Source: Flavobacterium sp. (GTDB lineage Bacteria; Bacteroidota; Bacteroidia; Flavobacteriales; Flavobacteriaceae). Taken from it: DNA of 15,706 bases. The stretch is from assembly GCA_023253295.1 (NCBI GenBank), contig JALRGZ010000025.1, positions 1 to 15,706 of the forward strand, given 5' to 3'. The notes beneath the pieces were generated by a model. The model worked only from the letters and a program-made list of their open reading frames with translations. It did no database searches and was not told the DNA's origin. A program made the position numbers and the translations under genes. The stretch's first letter is position 1; every line of letters starts with the position of its first letter. Shown here one piece after another: positions 7,124 to 14,000 of this stretch.

Positions 7124-7152
7124 GAAATCGCTTACTATTAGTGAGCGATTTC
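7124..7152 (-). terminator. Terminator of the PadR-PspC-head GIN operon
   Basis: GAAATCGCTTAC (7124-7135) pairs with GTGAGCGATTTC (7141-7152) around TATTA, a 12-bp stem with one wobble. On the minus strand it is followed by TTTATATTTG, a short T-rich run. It lies 24 bases past the stop of the head GIN lipoprotein gene and separates it from the second head GIN gene. Termination may be partial. Confidence 0.7.
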
Positions 7153-7176
7153 ATGTTTTTTAATAAAGATTTGTAT

Positions 7177-7917
7177 TTATTCCAGTTCAATACTGCCCCC
7201 TGAACTAGTTGTTTTTTCGGTGTGTTTAGGATTGTTGTTGTATTCTATTTTGCTACCGCTATCAGCGTTAGCTTTTAAGTTTACAATAGGATGAACGCTA
7301 ATTTTTGAGCCACTTGAAGACTGAGCTACCACTGAATTAGCGAGTAAATTTTCAGCTTCAATTTTACCAGCGCTATTAGTTTCGACATCTAAATTCAGCG
7401 CCATTCCTTTGAGTTCTATTTTGCTGGCACTACTGCTACTTGCTTTTACGTTTTCGAAAGATAATTCAGCTTCAATTTTGGCAGCACTTGTTGTTCTTAA
7501 AGTGATATTTTCTCCTTTTAAAGTGTTTTTAGTTTTTATTGAAGAAGCACTGTTTGCGCTTAGCTCTTCAATTACCGGAGTTTTTATGAAAACCTTTTGA
7601 GACCTATTACTAGAGTAGTTTCCGTTTTTTCGGCTTATAAATAGTGTTCTGTTTTCAATTTTAGTCTCGATGCTTTTTTGCAAATTATCATCGGCTTCCA
7701 CGGAAATTTTAGTCTTGCTATCTTGTTCAATTATAACTTCAAGAGCGTTGTTTACCTCTATTCGTGTAAAACTTTCTGAGGCTGTTCTTGTTTGAATAAC
7801 GATATTTCCATTACCCTTTATAGTATGTGCGTTGTGATGTTGGCAAGATAAAACCAAGGCGCTTGCAAGAAGTAGCAATAAACTTGTTTTTAGTTTGGTT
7901 TTGGCTATTGTTAACAT
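7177..7917 (-). CDS. Head GIN (DUF2807) family lipoprotein
   Basis: A 246-residue protein with a lipoprotein signal peptide: SLLLLLASALVLSC ends in the lipobox Cys at residue 25, so the mature protein should be lipid-anchored in the envelope. The DUF2807 region starts with GNGNIVIQ, then SFTRIEVNNALEVIIEQ and KISVEADDNLQ, followed by repeated S/A/K-I-E motifs (such as SAAKIEAEL, SASKIELKG, SAGKIEAEN, SGSKISVHP, SGSKIEYNN) at intervals of about 20 residues, consistent with successive rungs of a beta-helix. It ends with SSGGSIELE. It starts 2 bases after the PspC stop, so it belongs to that operon. Function in the family is unknown; envelope sensing or adhesion has been suggested only by structure. 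Confidence 0.86.
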   Translation of the reverse strand: MLTIAKTKLKTSLLLLLASALVLSCQHHNAHTIKGNGNIVIQTRTASESFTRIEVNNALEVIIEQDSKTKISVEADDNLQKSIETKIENRTLFISRKNGNYSSNRSQKVFIKTPVIEELSANSASSIKTKNTLKGENITLRTTSAAKIEAELSFENVKASSSSASKIELKGMALNLDVETNSAGKIEAENLLANSVVAQSSSGSKISVHPIVNLKANADSGSKIEYNNNPKHTEKTTSSGGSIELE

Positions 7918-7919
7918 GA

Positions 7920-9608
7920 TTATTCTGTTTTAATGATAATACCGTCCTTGTTTATTTTTAATTCTTTGAACTGTGTTTTCGAATTAACAATTGTATCTGG
8001 AGTTTCATCGTCAATATTTTCGCCCTCTGAGTTTTCTTCTCCAGGACAATTTAAACATTTAGCTTCTGAATGATCAACTCTGTATGTAGGTTCGTATACA
8101 TCATAATTTAAGTCAAAGAAATCGTCGTTAGAACGGTCGTACTCTTGAACGGATTCGTCTACTTTAAAAATAGTTCCTTCGGTTAAGAAAAGAATGATTT
8201 CAATGCGTTGATTTCTAAATTTGTTTTTTAAATCAGATAGTAAATAGTTGTCAAAAACAAGTTGATTGCCAATGATTTTATATCCATAACGAATTTTATC
8301 CGCATTATTTCTGGCTTCTGATAAGGATTTTCCTTTGGCTTCTTTTTCTATCTGAATATAGCTGTAATTTTCGTTAGATTTCTTTATTTCAAAATGAACA
8401 TCATTAGAATAAATAATATCATTATTGGTTGAATCTGTTGTGATTTTAAATTCGGCACGGTCATAAATGTCTTTTGCATAATAGTCATTATGCTTAAATT
8501 TTATAAGTAAGGTATCTTTTAATGGGATATTCAATGTTTCTTTTTTAACCACACGACCCTCCATAGCAAAAGCGGAAGCTTGTTTGATACCTAAAGCTGT
8601 TACTAAGGCAATGGCTATAATCCAAAGTGCTAACAAAGTATATTTGGCAATAGGACCAATGGATTTTGTGTTGGGAGATAAAAGTTTAAAACCTAATAGG
8701 GTTAGGAAAAAGAACGGAATTCCTACGGCAAAAAACATTAATAATCCTAAGACCCAAAAGGGGTAATCAGTGAAATTCCCGGTTTCAATAAATCCTTCCC
8801 AGGGAAAATCAATAAAGGTGTTAGAGCCTACAGTGAAAACACCGATTAATAAAATAGTCAGAGTAGCCAGACCAGCTATTATTAATATCACTCCAAGGAA
8901 TTTAGCGATGATTCCTAAAATACTTAGGATGAAATTCCCTAATGAGTTTCCCACTTTATTAGCTCCTTTTTTTATTTGATTCCCATATTTGTCGTAATCA
9001 GCATTTTTTATTTTGTCTGAAACCGATTCAAATTCTTCTCTTACTTTTTTTTCGATGTTCGAAATATTTACAGGTTCACCTGTCATTTCCAGTTTTTCGG
9101 AAGTAGTTTTGGCTTCAGGAGTTACTATCCACAGAATGATATAAGCAATAATGCCAGTGCCAAAACCTGCAAATACAAGAAGCACTAAAGCAATTCTAAT
9201 CCAAACTACATCTATCCCAAAATAATGTCCCAATCCTGATGCTACACCACCAATCATTCCTTTTTCACTATCACGATACAGTTTTTTAGTTCTGTAGTTT
9301 ACGGTGTTCGTTTGTTGTTGCTTGTCAAAAGTTTTAGGTTCATCTTCTAAGATATAGTCTTCAGGCTGTCCCATGATAGAGATGATTTCATCAACTTCTT
9401 TTAAGCCTACTACATGTTTGTCACTGATTTGTCTTTCATTTAACAATTCGGCAATTCTCATTTCGATATCTTTAATAATTTCATCCTGACCAGATGAATT
9501 AGTAAGTGAACGTTTGATTGCGTCAAAATAACGTGATAGTTTTTGATATGCGTCTTCGTCAATGTGAAAAAACATACCTCCTAGATTTATATTTACAGTT
9601 TTATTCAT
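7920..9608 (-). CDS. PspC-domain membrane protein with extended C-terminus
   Basis: A 562-residue inner-membrane protein. Residues 1-90 are a soluble N-terminal region (NINLGGMFFHIDEDAYQKL, then helical) typical of Bacteroidota PspC proteins. The PspC domain spans about 108-166 with KKLYRDSEKGMIGGVASGLG (108-127), followed by FGIDVVWIRIALVL and a hydrophobic helix up to IVTPEA. Further membrane segments are at about 224-262, 284-310 and 322-341. The last 220 residues are polar with beta-strand character and contain a CxxC pair, Cys518 and Cys521. PspC relates to the phage-shock envelope stress response of proteobacteria; whether that role holds here is inference. It overlaps padR by ATGA and is followed 2 bases later by the lipoprotein gene, so all are translated from one message. 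Confidence 0.9.
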   Translation of the reverse strand: MNKTVNINLGGMFFHIDEDAYQKLSRYFDAIKRSLTNSSGQDEIIKDIEMRIAELLNERQISDKHVVGLKEVDEIISIMGQPEDYILEDEPKTFDKQQQTNTVNYRTKKLYRDSEKGMIGGVASGLGHYFGIDVVWIRIALVLLVFAGFGTGIIAYIILWIVTPEAKTTSEKLEMTGEPVNISNIEKKVREEFESVSDKIKNADYDKYGNQIKKGANKVGNSLGNFILSILGIIAKFLGVILIIAGLATLTILLIGVFTVGSNTFIDFPWEGFIETGNFTDYPFWVLGLLMFFAVGIPFFFLTLLGFKLLSPNTKSIGPIAKYTLLALWIIAIALVTALGIKQASAFAMEGRVVKKETLNIPLKDTLLIKFKHNDYYAKDIYDRAEFKITTDSTNNDIIYSNDVHFEIKKSNENYSYIQIEKEAKGKSLSEARNNADKIRYGYKIIGNQLVFDNYLLSDLKNKFRNQRIEIILFLTEGTIFKVDESVQEYDRSNDDFFDLNYDVYEPTYRVDHSEAKCLNCPGEENSEGENIDDETPDTIVNSKTQFKELKINKDGIIIKTE

Positions 9609-9943
9609 GACTCTGTTGTTTGGTTTGTGATTAGATTTACAGCGTTGGATAATTCAGTCCAAGTGCCATTTAGTTCTTCTAAAAATGTGTGTCCGTCTTC
9701 GGTTAGACCATAATATTTTCTGGGTGGTCCAGAAGTTGATTCTTCCCATCGATAGGAGAGTAATCCATCATTTTTTAATCGTGTAAGCAAAGGATAGATA
9801 GTTCCTTCTACGACTAATAATTTTGCGTTTTTTAATGTTTCTAATATTTCGGAGGTATAGGCATCTTCTTTTTTTAATACTGATAAGATGCAAAACTCGA
9901 GAACACCTTTACGCATCTGGGCTTTTGTGTTTTCAATGTTCAT
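9605..9943 (-). CDS. PadR family transcriptional regulator
   Basis: A 112-residue winged-helix repressor of the small PadR class. Motifs: RKGVLEFCILSVL (11-23) for helix 1, the recognition region VVEGTIYPLLTRLKNDGLL (about 40-58), and the wing with SGPPRKYYGLTEDG (about 66-79). A short C-terminal helix for dimerisation follows. Members are usually autoregulatory, so it probably controls its own operon. It lies 11 bases after the DUF4870 gene, and its stop overlaps the PspC start in ATGA, giving translational coupling. A candidate operator, a direct repeat, lies upstream of the first gene of the operon. Confidence 0.94.
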   Translation of the reverse strand: MNIENTKAQMRKGVLEFCILSVLKKEDAYTSEILETLKNAKLLVVEGTIYPLLTRLKNDGLLSYRWEESTSGPPRKYYGLTEDGHTFLEELNGTWTELSNAVNLITNQTTES

Positions 9944-9954
9944 GATTTAATTTT

Positions 9955-10410
9955 TTACTTAATAAAGTTTATCGTTAAAGGATAATTGTATTTCTCTCCG
10001 TTTGAAGCGTTAATGGAAGCAATAATAATAAGGAAAAATTCTAATACTTTTAAAATAAAGAATAGAATTACACTTATAATTCCAATGGTGATGATACCTA
10101 CATTATCAGCATAATTTATTTCATTCCAAAAAAACTCGTGATTGTTTAGTAACTCACTAAAATCCATACTGCTAAAAATAACGGTTGAAAATGCTGGAAT
10201 TGCTATTAGTATACAAAGTAGAGAATATAGGAATAAACTAATTTGAAAATTAATTATTTGCTTTCCATTATAATCAATTAATTCCGATTTATCTTTTTTA
10301 CTACTCCAAATGATGATTGGGAAAATAAAATTCCCAAACGGAATAAAGTACTGTAATAGAGCGCTTAAATGCGTTAAGGCTGCTATGGTTTTGTCATTTC
10401 TGGTTTCCAT
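9955..10410 (-). CDS. DUF4870 domain membrane protein, first gene of PspC operon
   Basis: About 151 residues from the ATG at 10410, with the DUF4870 (Tic20-like) pattern: METRNDKTIAALTHLSALLQYF, then FGNFIFPIIIWSSKKDKS and DYNGKQIINFQISLFLYSLL. Three to four membrane helices are visible, in the N-terminal FIPFGNFIFPIIIW, the ISLFLYSLLCILIAIPAF region, and the C-terminal ITIGIISVILFFILKVLEFF. Function is unknown. A longer reading from a TTG at 10440 is rejected because that TTG falls inside the probable -7 promoter box. Starting at 10410 gives a leader of about 20 bases. It precedes padR by 11 bases and is probably the head of the operon. Confidence 0.83.
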   Translation of the reverse strand: METRNDKTIAALTHLSALLQYFIPFGNFIFPIIIWSSKKDKSELIDYNGKQIINFQISLFLYSLLCILIAIPAFSTVIFSSMDFSELLNNHEFFWNEINYADNVGIITIGIISVILFFILKVLEFFLIIIASINASNGEKYNYPLTINFIK

Positions 10411-10437
10411 TTTTATAGCTTCTAGTAATTTCTTATA

Positions 10438-10445
10438 CAAATATA
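10438..10445 (-). promoter_or_regulatory. Candidate -7 box of the DUF4870-PadR-PspC operon
   Basis: The minus-strand sequence TATATTTG matches TAnnTTTG and ends 27 bases before the ATG at 10410. A TTTG lies 26 bases upstream (10472-10475), which is too far for the normal 19-base spacing, so the promoter may be weak or need an activator. Confidence 0.5.
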
Positions 10446-10482
10446 TATATTAAAGCAGGTATTGTGTATTGCAAAGTACTGT

Positions 10483-10503
10483 AAATTAACATAAAATTAA
10501 CAT
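10483..10503. repeat. 10-bp direct repeat, 11-bp period, upstream of PspC operon
   Basis: AAATTAACAT occurs at 10483-10492 and again at 10494-10503, one base apart, so the copies fall on nearly the same face of the helix. They lie in the 150-base gap between the divergent DUF4870 and DUF4442 genes, about 40 bases upstream of the minus-strand -7 box. They could be an operator for either gene. Confidence 0.45.
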
Positions 10504-10560
10504 TTTAGTGTTTTTTTCTAGTATTTAAATATTTTGTATATTGTTTTCAAAACCAGATCG

Positions 10561-11013
10561 ATGAAATTTACGACTACTAAACTCAACCGTTTTTTATTAT
10601 TTAAATTACCTTCTGCCTTTATTTGTGGTGTACGGGTAAAAGAAATAACCTTTGAGAAATGTTTGGTATCGGTTAGGCATAGATGGATTAATCAAAACCC
10701 ATTTAGATCGATGTATTTTGCGGTTCAGGATATGGCTGCTGAATTGTCTACAGGAGTTTTGGTTATGTTGCACATTCAACAAAGCGGTAAAAATATAGCA
10801 ATGCTTGTGGCTAGTAGTAAAAGTATTTTTTCTAAAAAGGCAACAGGTCGAATTACTTTCGTGTGCCAAAATGTAAATGAATTAAAAACAGCTATTCAAA
10901 AGACCATAGAAACTGGAGAAGGACAAACATTTTGGTTGCAATCTATTGGGACAAATGAAAAAGGGGAGCAGGTTTCGGAAATGCAGTTTGAATGGACCAT
11001 TAAGCTGAAATAA
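10561..11013 (+). CDS. DUF4442 domain protein (hotdog-fold thioesterase-like)
   Basis: A 150-residue soluble protein starting MKFTTTKLNRFLLFKLPSAF. The central region (HRWINQNPFRSMYFAVQDMAAELSTG, about residues 41-66) has the long helix preceded by N-P/S-M-Y that I associate with DUF4442, a hotdog-fold family related to acyl-CoA thioesterases. The acyl substrate, if any, is unknown, and no classic catalytic Asp/Glu can be assigned with confidence. The ATG at 10561 is preferred to an upstream TTG at 10534. The gene stands alone on the plus strand, divergent from the PspC operon and convergent with the large surface protein, and ends at a hairpin one base past its stop codon. Confidence 0.72.
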   Translation: MKFTTTKLNRFLLFKLPSAFICGVRVKEITFEKCLVSVRHRWINQNPFRSMYFAVQDMAAELSTGVLVMLHIQQSGKNIAMLVASSKSIFSKKATGRITFVCQNVNELKTAIQKTIETGEGQTFWLQSIGTNEKGEQVSEMQFEWTIKLK

Positions 11014-11050
11014 GAAACACTTCCTGAAAAAAGCTTTAAGGAAGTGTTTC
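11014..11050. terminator. Bidirectional hairpin between convergent genes
   Basis: GAAACACTTCCT (11014-11025) pairs perfectly with AGGAAGTGTTTC (11039-11050) across a 13-base loop. Neither side has a long T tract (TTGGTTTAGGG on plus, TTATTTCAG on minus). It begins at the base after the DUF4442 stop codon and lies 23 bases from the end of the large gene, so it probably ends both transcripts. Confidence 0.75.
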
Positions 11051-11073
11051 TTGGTTTAGGGTTTGGTTTACTG

Positions 11074-14000
11074 TTATTTAATAATTATTTTTTGGTTGAA
11101 TTCTCCTTTATCGGTTTTGATTAAAACAATATAAACAGCTGAGCTAACATTGTTAATTGGAATTTGGATGAAGTTTTGTGTTTCATTATCTATTTCCCAT
11201 TTGCCAATATTTTGTTTTGCGATATTGAATAAGTAAACTGATTTGATGTTCACATCATAAAAGTAGTTTCTAATATTCAACATGTGATTTTCATTGGTAT
11301 AATAACAAATAATGCCATTATTTATTTTAGTTTCGTTGATACTGTAGGATTTGTTTACAAACTGTAATGAGAATCGATTGTTGTATTCTCCTGGCGCCAA
11401 TGAAATCTCAAAATTGACTTTTCTTAAATCATAATATATTTTGGTGACATCGTCATAAATAAAAATGTCGAGACTGCTAGGAATGTTTTCTAAGGCGTCA
11501 ATTTTAATTGTAGATTTTCCTTCATCTTTTATTTTCAATCCAAAAGGGATAATTTGTTCAGTATCAAATTTTGGGATTCCTTGGATAATTAATGGAATGT
11601 TTTCCAGTTCCCAATACATATCATTATCCTTTACATCAATCATTTTGGCATCATAACCAATATCAAAATTTTTAGTTGTATTAGGATCAGTACCTACCAG
11701 AATTTGACGATGACTACCAATTGAGGAGTCAAATCCTAATCTGATTTTCATGCGTTTATCAATATTTTCTTTTGTTGCAAAAGAATTTTTATCATTAGTC
11801 ATTTTCATGAAAATAGAGTTTCCGGAGGTCTCTCTCACAAAGGCACGTTGACTATTCTTAAACATAAAAGTAGTTTGTGAACTATTTTCAATTCCTTCTG
11901 CATCAATAAAGAAAGCTTGTCCAACAGGAATATATTGTTGAGGTATTTTTGTGCCGCTAGCTCCGCTATTTGACCCCAGTGGAACATTGGCTACGGCAGC
12001 TACAGCACCTGTTAGAGAATAAACAGCAAAACCACTTTCGTATTGGGCTAAAAGATGATTGTTAGACAATCCAAAATGATCCCAAAAATAGAGCGCTCCA
12101 CTAAAAGTGTTTTCTGTTCCTCTACAACCATCACAATCTTTGAGATTGTCTTTAATAAATTCTCTTGCATCTAAAGCACTCGGATATGGATTTCCAATAA
12201 GATACGTTTGGTTTTTTGCAATAAATTTGTTGATAGTACCTGAATTTGGTTTACCGGTAAAGACATAGTTTTGTAAAGCATCTACTGCAGCAATTCCTCC
12301 GGTTCCTTTCATTGTATAACCGTCGCCAGCTTCAATAAGTCCTATACTTGATTTGTATTGCCATTGGTAGTAATTATCCCAATCTGAATTAGAATCTGGA
12401 GTAAGAGAGTTGTAGGTCCAAATCCATCTATTACTAATTTTTATTGGACTTGTTAATGCTCCATCGGCAAAATAAGCGCCTTCACCAAAGTTGATGATTT
12501 TAGGATTTGTAGAATCTGTTCCGTCTCTTAAAACATTTGCTACTGAATACGAAGAATTGTTCGCTGAATTTCTGTTGCTTACAGGTGAGGACCATACATT
12601 ATAGTTGTAACTGTTTTTTTGACCTTGTTGGTCTATTTCAATGTAACCACTACTACTTTCATCAAAAATACTCTCACTAAATTGAGTTGTAGTATAGCGT
12701 TTTTGAACCAATTGTGATTCACCTACCAAATCAATTTTTCCATCTAATTTTAAATAATGAGTAATCCATAAGCCGTGACCAAGATTATTTTCATCTTGGA
12801 CTCCTGAATTGGTTATGATTAATTCGTTAGATATTACAATTAAGCCCAGTAAAGTTAAATCCTGACTGTCAGCAGTTATTTTGTGATTGGTTTTTACAAT
12901 ATTCCAATTAATAGGTTGATTGTTTATTCCAGGACTGTTAGGGACATCCCAAACGTCATAATTGGTCCAGGTATTATCTGTATTCCAGGTTTGGTTTGAA
13001 ATTCTTGAAGTATAAGGAATAGGGGCAGTTTGCTGTTCGCTAGTATTAATGTTATGCAGTCTACCGCTAACACCTTTGTAAGCACTTAAATCTCCGCAAT
13101 TTGTAGTCATTCGATAATAGCCTAAAAGATCACTCCATTGTAAAGGATTGTCTTCTACTCCGTTGCTGTCGTTATCAGACCCCGAGATTCTTAAAGGAAT
13201 AACAACACCTGTAACATCGGTTCCTGAAGCGTCAATTTCTTGATTCATCATTTGTCTAATCTGTTCTTCTCCGATGGCTTTACTCCATATTTTAACTTCA
13301 TCTATCCATCCGTTAAAATAATTGGTAGGGGCATTTGAAGTTTGATCCATAGCACCTAAAAGAGCTTCAATATTGATTGCTGTTTGGGCTGGAGCTAATC
13401 CATTTGCTGATCCTAATTCTAAGCCATCTACATAAAGTTTATAGGTAGTACCATTAAATGTTACTGCTAAATGATACCAACGATTAGTTCCAATAGAATT
13501 AGATCCGGTGGTCACATTTCCAGTTCCGGAAGTGTTATACCAATTAAATTGAACTTGCCCATCTACAATACTTAAATCATAACCTTTAGTGTTGTTGCCA
13601 GCATCTTTTCTAGAAAAAACGGTTCGAGTTCCATTAATTGCATTTGGTTTTACCCAAACTTCAATGCTAAAACCGCTATTTAGATTATAATTATCTTTAA
13701 ATGAAACATAGTCATTGTTTCCATCAAAATCAACTGATTTACAATCTATAAATGTAATGTTTAATTCATCATAACAACCATTAGATAAAGTCCATCTTAA
13801 TTTGTAAGTACCTGGATCGGCAGTAAAGATTGCGTCAGGGTCAGTAGTACTAGAAAAAGTAGCAGAACTTCCACATGAACTATTAGTTGCGCTAACAATT
13901 GTCCAAATTCCCGTAATTCCAGTTCCTGGGTAATCAGTGTCACCAGAGGCTGTATCTGGAACAGTGTATAAATTACTTTTCCAAGCTCCTTTGTTATAAT

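Noticed and set aside
10534..10536. TTG start for the DUF4442 protein
   Set aside because: It lies in AT-rich promoter-like DNA, and the family N-terminus begins well at the ATG at 10561.
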